From: Microtetraspora glauca
Lineage (GTDB): Bacteria > Actinomycetota > Actinomycetes > Streptosporangiales > Streptosporangiaceae
Length of the DNA: 64,000 bases
NCBI GenBank assembly: GCA_001570385.1
Contig: BBYL01000015.1
Span: forward strand, 1-64,000
Direction: 5' to 3'
The notes beneath the pieces are model-generated. The model ran no database searches. It worked only from the letters and a program-made list of their open reading frames with translations, and had not been told where the DNA came from. Shown in pieces: positions 16,659-25,112 of the stretch. The translations under genes were made by a program, and so were the position numbers. How positions within the stretch are numbered: position 1 is the stretch's first letter; each line of letters starts with the position of its first letter.

Positions 16659-17633
16659 TCAGAACTGGACGGCCCGTGCCTGGTACGGCTCCTCGAGGTA
16701 GGCCATCTCCTTGTCGGAGAGTTCGAGCCCGGCCGCCACCAGCGCGTCGTCGACGTGCCGCTCCTTGGTGGCGCCGATGATCGGCGCGGTGACGCCGGGC
16801 CGGTGCAGCATCCACGCCAGGGCCACCGACGCCGGGGCCACGCCGCGCTCGCGCGCCGTCTCGGCCACCCGGTCGATGATCGCGGCGTCGGCCGCGCCGC
16901 CGTAGAGCTGCTCCTGCCGTGCGCCGTCACCGACCTGGCGTACGGTCTCGGCCGGGACGCCCGCGCGGGCGAGCAGGCCCCGGGCGAGCGGGCTCCACGG
17001 GATCAGCCCGACACCCTGGTCCTGGCACAGCGGGATCATCTCCCGCTCCTCCTCCCGGTAGAGGAGGTTGTAGTGCGGCTGCATCGAGACGAATCTGGTC
17101 CAGCCGTTGTCGGCGGCGACCTGCTGGGCTTTGGCGAACTGCCATGCCCACATGGAGGAGGCGCCGATGTAGCGGGCTTTTCCGGCGCGGACGACGTCGT
17201 TGAGGGCGTCCATCGTTTCCTCGATGGGTGTCTCGTCGTCCCAGCGGTGGATCTGGTAGAGGTCGATGTAGTCGGTGCCGAGGCGGCGGAGTGAGGCGTC
17301 GACGGCGGCGTGGATGTGTTTGCGTGACAGTCCCCAGTCGTTCTTGCCGGTGCCCATGGGGAAGTAGACCTTGGTGGCGACGACGTAGTCCTCGCGGTGG
17401 GGGAAGATCGCGCGTAGCAGGTTGCCGGTGATCTCCTCGCTGACGCCTTGGGAGTAGACGTCGGCGGTGTCGAAGAAGGTGACGCCGCCGTCGGCGGCCT
17501 TGCGGACGATGGGTTCGGCCTGGTCCTGGGGGAGTACCCAGCCGCCCCATTTGTCGGGGTCGCCGTAGCTCATCATGCCGAGGCAGATCCTGCTGACCTT
17601 GAGGCCCGTGTTGCCCAGCCGTACGTAATCCAT
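16659..17633 (-). CDS. Aldo/keto reductase (mosaic gene)
   Basis: 324-residue NADPH-dependent oxidoreductase. Start ATG 17633 (MDYVRLGNTGLKVSRICLG) is chosen over an upstream in-frame ATG because it gives the canonical AKR N-terminus. The catalytic tetrad is intact: Asp55 and Tyr60 in FFDTADVYSQ, Lys88 in VVATKVYF, His129 in LYQIHRWD. The NADP-binding segment GLIPWSPLARGLL and the C-terminal GVTAPIIGATKERHV are present. Codons about 14-188 (17069-17593) lie in a 525-bp tract nearly identical to a truncated copy at 24375-24899. These codons favour C/A third bases (CTC, CCC, AAA, ACA), whereas both flanks favour G (CTG, CCG, CGG). This points to gene conversion or replacement of the middle of the gene. 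The physiological substrate is unknown. Confidence 0.92.
   Translation of the reverse strand: MDYVRLGNTGLKVSRICLGMMSYGDPDKWGGWVLPQDQAEPIVRKAADGGVTFFDTADVYSQGVSEEITGNLLRAIFPHREDYVVATKVYFPMGTGKNDWGLSRKHIHAAVDASLRRLGTDYIDLYQIHRWDDETPIEETMDALNDVVRAGKARYIGASSMWAWQFAKAQQVAADNGWTRFVSMQPHYNLLYREEEREMIPLCQDQGVGLIPWSPLARGLLARAGVPAETVRQVGDGARQEQLYGGAADAAIIDRVAETARERGVAPASVALAWMLHRPGVTAPIIGATKERHVDDALVAAGLELSDKEMAYLEEPYQARAVQF
17069..17593. repeat. 525-bp direct repeat, copy 1 (within the aldo/keto reductase)
   Basis: Matches 24375-24899 in the same orientation with no gaps. The only mismatch I find is G17088 versus T24394. The copies are 7,306 bp apart and bracket the accessory segment. The repeat edges coincide with a change of codon style inside the gene. 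Confidence 0.95.
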
Positions 17634-17717
17634 GTCGATCACCCTAGATTCCGTCCGGTCGCTGTGAACACACGGGCGAGGCACACCCGCTCTGGGTTGC
17701 TTCGGTTTGACGGAGTG

Positions 17718-18245
17718 TCAGGCCGGGGCCGGGAGCTCGAGTGCCATGAGGACATCGTCGACGTAGCGGCCCTGCAGCAGGAACTGGTCTTTGAGCCTGC
17801 CTTCGACGCGGTAGCCGTGCGCGAGGTAGAGGGCTTGGGCTCGAGTGTTGGTGCCCAGCACTCTGAGGGTGATGCGGCGGGTTCCCCGGTTGACCGCTTC
17901 CTGTCGTGCTGCGTTGAGGAGCAGGTGGCCGATGCCTCGTCCTTGGTGGGCTGGGGCGACGGCGAAGCCGTTGACCTCGTGGACGTGTCCGCTGGATGCG
18001 GCCATGGGGGCCGGTCGGAGCTTGATGTAGCCGACGATGTGCTCGTTCTCGTGCGCGACGAGAACGTTTTCCGGTGCCGTCCGGTCGTCGAAGAATGGGG
18101 TCTCGAGCGGCCAGAGCGGCGCTGGGGATGCCTCGAACGACCAGGTAGCGTGGTCGATCAACGCCAGTGCCCGTTCGTCGTCTTCAACGGCGGTCCGGAC
18201 GGCCACCTGTGGTCGAGCGGATGTGTGATGGTGGTCGTGCCGCAT
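17718..18245 (-). CDS. GNAT family N-acetyltransferase
   Basis: 175-residue acetyl-CoA-dependent transferase. Motif A is VNGFAVAPAHQGRGIGHLLLNAA (pyrophosphate loop QGRGIG). Motif B, around GTNTRAQALYLAHGYRVEGR, has the usual LYxxxGF/Y form. A His-rich N-terminus (MRHDHHH) precedes the domain. It resembles ribosomal-protein/amino-acid-type GNATs of the RimI group; the substrate is not assignable. It is the first gene inside the 525-bp repeat-bounded segment. Confidence 0.88.
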   Translation of the reverse strand: MRHDHHHTSARPQVAVRTAVEDDERALALIDHATWSFEASPAPLWPLETPFFDDRTAPENVLVAHENEHIVGYIKLRPAPMAASSGHVHEVNGFAVAPAHQGRGIGHLLLNAARQEAVNRGTRRITLRVLGTNTRAQALYLAHGYRVEGRLKDQFLLQGRYVDDVLMALELPAPA

Positions 18246-18325
18246 TTTCTTGTCCTTCCTGCGTCTTGGCGTCCGCGGGCGATGTCGGCCGCGTCGGTCG
18301 TCCAGTCGTCGGCGGATGTGGTGCG

Positions 18326-18790
18326 TCAGGCCGCGAGGGCCTCGTAAGCGGCGGGACTACGGTAGCCAAGGCTGTTGTGGATGCGGCGCAGGTTGTACCA
18401 GCTCTCGAAGATCGCGCTGTGAGCGGCGGACCGGCTCGGCCAGACCCGCCCGTCGATCAACTCTCCTTTCAACGTGGCGAAGAATGATTCGGCCAGGGCG
18501 TTGTCCCAGCACTGCTCGCCCACCGGTTGAGGGTGCGGCACAGCGGGTGTCGAGCGCGGCCGGGTCGGGGATCGTGGTCAGCGGGCGGCGGCGCCGGTAA
18601 TGGCCCGCGAGTCCGGCCTGGCGCATCAGCCGGGCAACCCGCCGACGACCGCACCGGTGGCCTTCGCCGTGCAGGACGGTGTGCACGCGGGGTGTCCCGT
18701 AGGCCGCGGGAGTCGCGGTGAACATCGGCGATCCGCTTGGTGAGCCACGCGCCCACTCGCGTACGGCGGTCTCGGTGAGTGGGGCTAGCA
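18326..18790 (-). pseudogene. IS3-family transposase (OrfB) remnant
   Basis: The 3' part (18326-18541) encodes GEQCWDNALAESFFATLKGE and YNLRRIHNSLGYRSPAAYEA, the C-terminal end of an IS3 OrfB integrase with the final catalytic Glu. The 5' part, in another frame, reads AYGTPRVHTVLHGEGHRCGR and ARLMRQAGLAG, the N-terminal HTH_21 region. The two are joined near 18540. The roughly 110 residues between, holding both catalytic Asp, are missing, and there is at least one more frame change near 18700. No terminal repeats were found. Dead element. Confidence 0.85.
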
Positions 18791-18937
18791 CAGTTCGCCG
18801 GACGGCCTGAATTGGTTGGGGAGGCTCGGGGTTGGGCGCGTGAACTCCCGGCCGCAGGAGTGCCAGACGACGTGTTAGACGATGCCGTCGTGCTGCTCAG
18901 CGAGGTCTCGGACATGGCATTGCACGGGCCTATCAGG
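18785..18937 (+). pseudogene. Fragment of an anti-sigma-type ATP-binding protein
   Basis: About 50 codons reading LVGEARGWARELPAAGV, then PDDVLDDAVVLLSEVSDMALHG, match the N-terminal part (to the N-box, normally SELVTNAxxH) of actinobacterial HATPase_c_2 regulatory kinases of the RsbW/SpoIIAB type. The N-box Asn is replaced by Asp-Met and the rest of the ATP-binding domain is absent. Remnant abutting the IS3 fragment; identification by motif resemblance. Confidence 0.6.
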
Positions 18938-19196
18938 TCCGGGTCCGCACCTGGACCGGGCGCGGCACCGCCGACTCCCCTTCCTGGGGAAGAGAGATCC
19001 GGAGTCGTCCAGGCGGTGTCGCGCCCTCCACGCTTCGCGCTGCTGTGCCCTTGCCTCCTGTGGGGCATGGTCGCGCCTCCGTGCCGCCGTCTCGGTCCCC
19101 ACACAGGACGGCGGCAATCCCGATCCCTATACGCGAGAGGGCGAGGGCTGCTCTTCTCGACGATCGGGCGGCCTGCCGGGGTGACAGCATCTCCTC

Positions 19197-19502
19197 ATGC
19201 CATTGGAGTTCTGGGAGTACGGCGGAGACCATTACTGTCTGCTGTCGACATATGTGAAGTCTGATGAGGCGTGGTACTTCGAGCTGAGCGAGGCTCGTCC
19301 GGCTCCCACTGCTTGGCGGAACATCTCTCAATGCGGCGATGTACTGCCCGGCCTCACTGCCGTCACGGTGGTCGCTCACGATCCAGATGTGGAGAAGCCG
19401 CCCTACGTGTTCTTCGGCGGCGACCAGGAGTTCCCGTTCGAGGTGCTGAGTCATTTCGTCACGCGGGTCGCCAAGTTACTGAAAGACGGAACCCAACCCT
19501 AG
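19197..19502 (+). CDS. Hypothetical 101-residue protein
   Basis: Reads as a compact soluble protein (MPLEFWEYGGDHYCLLSTYV ... FEVLSHFVTRVAKLLKDG) with acidic/aromatic composition, no signal peptide and no membrane helix. The ATG is preceded by GGGTGACAGC. Composition and amino-acid order look protein-like rather than a shadow. No family recognised. It lies between the ATPase fragment and the IS1380 element. Confidence 0.6.
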   Translation: MPLEFWEYGGDHYCLLSTYVKSDEAWYFELSEARPAPTAWRNISQCGDVLPGLTAVTVVAHDPDVEKPPYVFFGGDQEFPFEVLSHFVTRVAKLLKDGTQP

Positions 19503-19912
19503 AATCCGCTTGTACTCCTCAAGACTTCAAGGCTTCGCCCCTACCAGGTTTCTGGCCTATCCCTACAGGCGCAGCCAGGCTTGAATGAGCAGGAGCATAG
19601 TCCTTGAGCGCGAGTGACACGTGGGGGTCGACTGAGTCGCCGTGCAGGCGGCCGGAAACCGGATGGGGACCACGCGGGGACCAAACGTCATGCACACACC
19701 TGAACAGCTGGCACGCCACGGCACACCATCGATTTCAGTCCGAATGCCCTTGAGCTGCGAAAACGCATACTCCAACGTTCTGGGGGTCAAGGAGGCTCGC
19801 CCCGTCCGACCGCTCTGCAGCCAGCGGGCCGGGCATGCGGCGTGGGGGCCGGTCACGGCCGGCGCCGCTGATGCATCCGTGCTGCTCTCGTCAGTCGCGG
19901 AGGCGAGGCTAG
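19503..19912. other. Intergenic stretch left of IS1380, no gene recognised
   Basis: Short open frames exist on both strands (for example 19642-19908 plus) but none shows a domain, RBS or consistent codon pattern. Its right end is the original upstream flank of the gene at 21574 before the IS inserted. Confidence 0.5.
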
Positions 19913-21569
19913 CCTCGGGCTTTCGCGGCGAATTTGAGCGAGCTTGATCGTTTACATGAGAAAAGCGCCTTTGAGCTGGAAGGATAGGGCTTGTCGAAGG
20001 TCCAATCCGCACCAGTTCAGAAGGCACTTTTCACGTGAAGACTATCGCGTCCCAGCGGAAGATCACGGCGTCCGCCGACGGCTCAGGACTGGTCTCACAG
20101 GCCGGTGGATTGCTACTGAAGGAAACCCTTCGGGTCACCGGCCTGGACAAGACACTGTCGACGCAGCTGGAGCGGTGGCGACCGCTCCGCGCGATCCATG
20201 ACCCCGGCAAGGTCATCACAGACCTGGCCATCAGCCTGGCTCTCGGCGGGGACTGCCTGGCCGACATCGCGATGCTGCGCTCTCAGCTGGAACTGTTTGG
20301 CCCTGTCGCCTCCGACCCGACGGTCTCGCGGCTGATCGATCGGCTGGCCGCCGACCCGATACGGGCCTTGAAAGCCATCCGCGCCGCCCGCGCCACCGCC
20401 CGGCAGCGGGCCTGGACACTGGCCGGGCACCACGCGCCGGGCGCGGACGGCGAGCTGATCCCCATCGACATCGACGCAACCATCGTCATCGCCCACTCCG
20501 ACAAGGACCAGGCCACGCCGACCTGGAAGAAGACCTTCGGGTTCCACCCGATGACGGTGTTCGCCGACCACGGTGCCGGCGGTGGCGGGGAACCTTTGGC
20601 CATGATGCTGCGCCCCGGCAACGCCGGGTCCAACACCGCCGCCGATCACATCGACGCCACCCGGCTCGCTCTGGCCCAACTGCCTCAACAACGTCGCCGT
20701 CAGGTGCTGATCCGCACCGACTCCGGCGGCGGCACCCGAGAGTTCCTGACCTGGCTCACCAAGCCAGGACGGCGGCTCGCCTTTTCGATCGGCTTCACCC
20801 TCACCGACGACATCCGGCAGGCGATCCTGACCCTGCCCACCCAGGCGTGGACGCCAGCCTACGACGCAGACGGTCAGGTGAGAGCCGGTGCCTGGGTCGC
20901 TGAACTCACCGGCATGCTCGACCTTTCCACCTGGCCGAAGGGCATGCGGGTCATTGTCCGCAAAGAACGGCCACACCCGGGCGCGCAGCTGCGGTTCACC
21001 GACATCGATGGGCACCGCTTCACCTGCTTCGTCACCAACGCCCGGCGCGGTCAGCTCGCGGACCTGGAGTTACGGCACCGCCGCCGTGCCCGCTGCGAGG
21101 ACCGCATCCGCGCTGCCAAGGACACCGGCCTGCGCAACCTGCCCTTGCGTGACTTCACCCAGAACCAGATCTGGGTGGAGATCGTCGCGCTGGCCTGCGA
21201 ACTCCTCGCCTGGATGCAGATGCTCGCGCTGGAGGGGCAGGCCCGCTGCTACGAGCCGAAACGGCTGCGGCTGCGCCTGTTCGCTGTTGCCGCCCGTCTG
21301 GTCCGCGGCGGCCGGCGCCTGCGCCTACGCATCGCAGCGTCCTGGCCCTGGGCCGGCCAACTGGTCGCGGCCATTATCCGGCTCCAGGGACTCCCGGCTC
21401 CGACCTGACCAGCACAAAGCCGCCCAGACGATCAGGAAGGACACCTCTCGGGCTCGTGGAACCCCGCTCACCCGGCGCGACAGCCGGGCCGCCAGGTTGA
21501 CCACAGCCCCGATTTCAAACTCCAGCCGAACCGCTCAGCCAGCCACCGGATGCGTGCGAAAGATCGAGG
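19913..21569 (+). mobile_element. Complete IS1380-family insertion sequence
   Basis: 1,657 bp. Left terminal repeat CCTCGGGCTTTCGC (19913-19926) and right terminal repeat GCGAAAGATCGAGG (21556-21569) are inverted with two mismatches. Both ends are flanked by CTAG (19909-19912 and 21570-21573), a 4-bp target duplication as expected for the family. The single transposase gene is intact. The clean target duplication indicates a recent, direct transposition. Confidence 0.92.
20035..21408 (+). CDS. IS1380-family transposase
   Basis: 457-residue DDE transposase. Visible are GELIPIDIDATIVIAHSDKD (first Asp region), RRRQVLIRTDSGGGTREFL (second Asp, IRTDSGG signature of IS1380) and the C-terminal basic region with RCEDRIRAAKDTGLRNLPL carrying the E of the YREK-like/RxE segment. 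Full length for the family, no frameshift, so potentially active. ATG 20035 follows CTTTTCACGTGAAG; the leader has an inverted-repeat-rich region from the IS end. Confidence 0.93.
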   Translation: MKTIASQRKITASADGSGLVSQAGGLLLKETLRVTGLDKTLSTQLERWRPLRAIHDPGKVITDLAISLALGGDCLADIAMLRSQLELFGPVASDPTVSRLIDRLAADPIRALKAIRAARATARQRAWTLAGHHAPGADGELIPIDIDATIVIAHSDKDQATPTWKKTFGFHPMTVFADHGAGGGGEPLAMMLRPGNAGSNTAADHIDATRLALAQLPQQRRRQVLIRTDSGGGTREFLTWLTKPGRRLAFSIGFTLTDDIRQAILTLPTQAWTPAYDADGQVRAGAWVAELTGMLDLSTWPKGMRVIVRKERPHPGAQLRFTDIDGHRFTCFVTNARRGQLADLELRHRRRARCEDRIRAAKDTGLRNLPLRDFTQNQIWVEIVALACELLAWMQMLALEGQARCYEPKRLRLRLFAVAARLVRGGRRLRLRIAASWPWAGQLVAAIIRLQGLPAPT

Positions 21570-21573
21570 CTAG

Positions 21574-21960
21574 ATGAGCTCTAGTGACATTATTGGAATA
21601 GTGGCCCTACTAGTCTCGATAGTCGGCATTCCTTTAGCGTTCATTCTTGCAAGGCGCGGACGTCAGCGGCCAGGGCTGGCATATGGAATGGACTTCAAGG
21701 TACTCATAAAACCCGACGACGGCCCTCTCAATCGCGGTCTGAAACTCGTTTTTCACGACCAGGACATAACGCGCAAAAAATTCGAAGATTTAGGAATTAA
21801 ACCCCCCTGGAGCTTGGGCAACTATGTGGCGATTGTCGTTATTTATCTCGTCATATTTGCCATTCCGGATTCTGTTCTATATAAGCTGCGGCGAGTGATT
21901 CCCGCGACCATTATCGCGGAGCGGGATTCGGACGATGATTCAGATCCTGGCTCGTCCTGA
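21574..21960 (+). CDS. Small membrane protein with IS inserted at its start
   Basis: 128 residues: an N-terminal TM helix (DIIGIVALLVSIVGIPLAFIL), a basic RRGRQRPG linker, a short soluble part, a second TM helix (NYVAIVVIYLVIFAIPDSVLY, about 82-103) and an acidic C-terminus ending DDDSDPGSS. Codon use is AT-richer than the surroundings. The ATG begins on the base after the CTAG target duplication, so the original RBS and promoter were displaced by the IS. It may now be silent or driven from the IS. No family recognised. Confidence 0.6.
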   Translation: MSSSDIIGIVALLVSIVGIPLAFILARRGRQRPGLAYGMDFKVLIKPDDGPLNRGLKLVFHDQDITRKKFEDLGIKPPWSLGNYVAIVVIYLVIFAIPDSVLYKLRRVIPATIIAERDSDDDSDPGSS

Positions 21961-22134
21961 CCTCTCGTCTGCCGTCGACCCATCGCGAAGCGACAGCGGG
22001 CCGGGGACGTAGGGATAACCGACAATCGGGGCAGAGTTGAGCCTGATCGGCGCGAGAAGGGCTGTCTCGCAAGTGTGCGATGGGTTCCAGATCATCGAGA
22101 TCTGATCTGTCCTGACGGCTGACCTGCGGGGACT

Positions 22135-22162
22135 GCCCAGCTCATGCGCTGAGCTGGGCTTT
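22135..22162 (+). terminator. Rho-independent-like terminator
   Basis: GCCCAGCTCA (22135-22144), 5-base loop, TGAGCTGGGC (22150-22159), then TTT: a perfect 10-bp stem, 175 bp downstream of the small membrane-protein gene. Confidence 0.75.
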
Positions 22163-22315
22163 CAGCGTTCGCCGCTTTTCATCGTTTCGCGCTGCTTTTC
22201 GCGCTCATGTGCCCTGGCTGTGCCCGCCAGATACAACGCCCAACCTCGCAGGGCCCGGCTTCGGTGGAGACTAGGCCCTGGGTCAGTACTTCCGCATCTG
22301 AGGGCCGAGATGGAA

Positions 22316-22349
22316 TGATCCTTCTTTGCATCGATGATTAGAAGGATCA
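22316..22349. promoter_or_regulatory. Inverted repeat sequestering the ribosome-binding site
   Basis: TGATCCTTCT (22316-22325) and AGAAGGATCA (22340-22349) are perfect 10-bp inverted repeats with a 14-base loop. The right arm contains the Shine-Dalgarno AAGGA for the ATG at 22353. It could be a repressor operator or an RNA hairpin that hides the RBS. Confidence 0.6.
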
Positions 22350-22352
22350 CGT

Positions 22353-22661
22353 ATGTCCAGCAGAGCGATCGCGTTCATCGCCTTCCTGTTTATTGGTGCC
22401 GGTGCGCTTGCTGGTGTGATGCCCCTCACCGAAGGCGGCTCGGAGTGCGGTTCGGCCTTCGTCTCGCCGTCACTTGCCGCCGGCCAGGACCATGTGAACG
22501 AGTGCGAGGATGTTCGCAATCTGGTTCAGATCCCAACGACGATTTTGCTGGCCGTCGGCGGTGTGTTGCTACTCGCGGCCTTCTTCTTGGATGTTCGTCT
22601 GACTATGGAGAGACATCGAAGAGAAGAGCAGCAGCAAAGCGCAGCACCCGGGGATTCGTGA
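22353..22661 (+). CDS. Two-helix membrane protein
   Basis: 102 residues: TM1 at the N-terminus (IAFIAFLFIGAGALAGVMPL) and an extracytoplasmic loop with two Cys (SECGSAF, NECEDV) that could form a disulfide. TM2 (about 60-82: IPTTILLAVGGVLLLAAFFLDV) leads to a charged cytoplasmic tail (RLTMERHRREEQQQS). ATG 22353 has AAGGA 6 bases upstream, within the hairpin described separately. No family recognised. Confidence 0.7.
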   Translation: MSSRAIAFIAFLFIGAGALAGVMPLTEGGSECGSAFVSPSLAAGQDHVNECEDVRNLVQIPTTILLAVGGVLLLAAFFLDVRLTMERHRREEQQQSAAPGDS

Positions 22662-23535
22662 ACCGCTCCGGGTCCGCTGGAGGTTCGATTCCTTTCTTTG
22701 GCCGGTCCGCCTCGCGGTGTCGTAAGGGTCGTCCGCGCGAAGGAGCTGGCCCGCGAGCTCGCGGGTGTGTCTGAGCTGCTCACGGGCCGAGAATCACACG
22801 TCGCCGTTCCCCGCCGCAAATCCTGGTGGACCGCTTCCTTATCAGGCAACGGCAACACGTGTTCTAACTAGGCCGATGTGGCGTCTACCTGCTCCGGAGC
22901 GTCCATCATCGTCCACCGTCGTTGTCACGCAGTGACGCGCCCCTTGCCTGCGGGTTTCGCCGATCGGCGTGCGGTGCCGCACACTCGACCCCTGCCCTGA
23001 TCTTCCCGTCTGCCTTCGACCCGCCCCGGAGGGGCAGCGGGCCGACGACGGAGGGGCAAGCTCGGCTTCGCGTGTACATGATCCCGGTGGCCTTCCTCGC
23101 CTGCTGGTTGCCCTACCCGCACAGCCGGGCTTGCCCTGTAGGAGTCGGTCTGCTGGGCTCTGCCTGGGTCGATGGCTGGCGAGCGATCAGGACTTCCAGT
23201 CCCGCCATCTACGGGAGCACGTTCCGCGGGCCACCTCTCGGAGCCTGAGCGCCCCGGGGTTTGGGGCAGCGCCCCAAGGTCTTCGCTGCTTCTCTGGAAA
23301 TAGACCCTCATCGGCACAAACCATGCCGTCAGTTCGCCGACCGTCGTACCGCGCTTGCCGGCGGGCAGCGCGACCGCGAGGCGGGACCGGCCGAAGAGCC
23401 GCACGCCCGCCGTGGCGAGGCGCGCGGCCCAGACGGCTCATACTCGTTTCGCCTGCCGAGGAGAGTCGCATCCTGGCCAGCGGGCACGGCTCCGTGCTCG
23501 GTCCTGATGTGGAATTGATCCGGCACTGCCGCGGC
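22662..23535. other. 874-bp stretch without a supported gene
   Basis: Only overlapping shadow frames are open, with no domain or convincing RBS. A small hairpin TTGGGGC-AGC-GCCCCAA lies at 23261-23277. Composition and short motifs are reminiscent of decayed plasmid or integrative-element DNA, but nothing specific can be named. Confidence 0.5.
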
Positions 23536-23871
23536 TCACCACTGGTGCTCGCCTACGCGTGGGTAGTGATGGAAGTAGCGACGGAAGAACCCTGGTCCAT
23601 GGTGACGGCGATGGTGATGCTTGTGATGCTGCGCATAACGTGCGTAATGCCAACGGCCAGTTAGCTCATCGTAGACCTTGCTGCGCGTCTTGCCGCGGTG
23701 CAAGTATGGGTCCACCTGGCCGCATGGCACCCCGTCGCACCCCTGGTCGCCCGGCGGCTGGTCAGCCTGCACGAAGGTCGCGTACGCCTGCGCGGGCTGC
23801 GAAGGCATCGTGGCCGGCGCAACCAAGGCCGATAGGACCATCACGCCCGTGGCGAGAGCTTCCTTTATCAC
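23536..23871 (-). CDS. Secreted histidine-rich small protein
   Basis: 111 residues from GTG 23871, preceded by GGAGTGATCTC. An N-terminal signal peptide (VIKEALATGVMVLSALVA ... PAQAYA) precedes a short region with CDGVPC (possible disulfide). The C-terminal third is crowded with His and aromatic/basic residues (QHHKHHHRRHHGPGFFRRYF). This composition suggests metal (Zn/Ni/Cu) binding outside the membrane. In-frame extension upstream is possible but lacks support. No family recognised. Confidence 0.6.
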   Translation of the reverse strand: MIKEALATGVMVLSALVAPATMPSQPAQAYATFVQADQPPGDQGCDGVPCGQVDPYLHRGKTRSKVYDELTGRWHYARYAQHHKHHHRRHHGPGFFRRYFHHYPRVGEHQW

Positions 23872-24374
23872 GAGATCACTCCGTACGGTGACGGTTGTGG
23901 TCCGGCGGGGCCGGGGCGTACGGAGCGCCGGATCAATGCGCAAGAAGGAAGGGGCGCCTCGCGCCCGGCTCCAACTTGGCAGGCTATCGGCTGGGCGACG
24001 GTGGGTGGACAATCAGGGCGCAAGGCTGCCTGCCGTCTCTTGAATAGATCCCCGCCCGGCCACGTCTCGGTGCCATCCCCCCGCACTGGCAAGGCCGACC
24101 CCCGCGTTTTGCTTTCTCGCGCTCTTCGCTTGCTGCTCTCGGTGGGCTTCCCTCGGTCGGTCCGCACCGGTGTCCGCCGAAGGCGGCTTGACCTTGTAAT
24201 GAAAGTCCTCGCTGAATCGGGTCTTGTGCCGGGCTCGTGACGGCGACGGCTGACCTGAAAGAAGGTGCCCTGGAGCGAATCGGCAGCTCAACGGGGCAAT
24301 TCAAGCGTGTGGTCGGCGAATGAGGGGCGTCAGGCCGCCAGGTTCAACCTGCTGCATGAAGTGAACTGCTTGTA
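23872..24374. other. 500-bp stretch without a supported gene
   Basis: Between the His-rich protein and repeat copy 2. Open frames on both strands are short and lack RBS or domain signals. Likely remnant DNA at the right end of the accessory segment. Confidence 0.5.
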
Positions 24375-24899
24375 TGTAGTGCGGCTGCATCGATACGAAT
24401 CTGGTCCAGCCGTTGTCGGCGGCGACCTGCTGGGCTTTGGCGAACTGCCATGCCCACATGGAGGAGGCGCCGATGTAGCGGGCTTTTCCGGCGCGGACGA
24501 CGTCGTTGAGGGCGTCCATCGTTTCCTCGATGGGTGTCTCGTCGTCCCAGCGGTGGATCTGGTAGAGGTCGATGTAGTCGGTGCCGAGGCGGCGGAGTGA
24601 GGCGTCGACGGCGGCGTGGATGTGTTTGCGTGACAGTCCCCAGTCGTTCTTGCCGGTGCCCATGGGGAAGTAGACCTTGGTGGCGACGACGTAGTCCTCG
24701 CGGTGGGGGAAGATCGCGCGTAGCAGGTTGCCGGTGATCTCCTCGCTGACGCCTTGGGAGTAGACGTCGGCGGTGTCGAAGAAGGTGACGCCGCCGTCGG
24801 CGGCCTTGCGGACGATGGGTTCGGCCTGGTCCTGGGGGAGTACCCAGCCGCCCCATTTGTCGGGGTCGCCGTAGCTCATCATGCCGAGGCAGATCCTGC
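24301..24899 (-). pseudogene. Truncated aldo/keto reductase copy
   Basis: Encodes residues about 14-188 of the intact enzyme (from CLGMMSYGDPDKWGGW to VSMQPHY), including the Asp/Tyr/Lys/His tetrad. It lacks the first 13 codons and the whole C-terminal third, then ends in unrelated codons (IQAVHFMQQVEPGG ...). No RBS and no cofactor-binding C-terminus, so non-functional as an enzyme, but it could serve as a recombination donor for the intact gene. Confidence 0.9.
24375..24899. repeat. 525-bp direct repeat, copy 2
   Basis: Second copy of 17069-17593, same orientation, one substitution. Outside the repeat the flanks differ. Just right of it, CCCTAGGTTCCG-like sequence resembles the leader of the intact reductase gene (CCCTAGATTCCG at about 17643), suggesting a common upstream origin with a small deletion. 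Confidence 0.93.
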
Positions 24900-25112
24900 A
24901 CGCTCATCCGCCCTAGGTTCCGCCGGGCCGCGACGACCATTATGCCCGGAATCTTCGGGATAACTTCGTCTTCGTTGTTGACGATATTTCCATGCCCGGC
25001 CTAATGTTGTCTCTGCCAGAGACGATGTTCACCTGCGCGGGCGCGGGGCTCCGCCTCGGGCGTGGTAGTAATGAGATCCACGGAGGAGGCCGGACAGACA
25101 AGTTGGTGCACC

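Noticed and set aside
22674..22695. tRNA-like T-loop (GGTTCGATTCC)
   Set aside because: No acceptor stem, D-arm or anticodon arm can be folded around it; considered chance or a very short relic.
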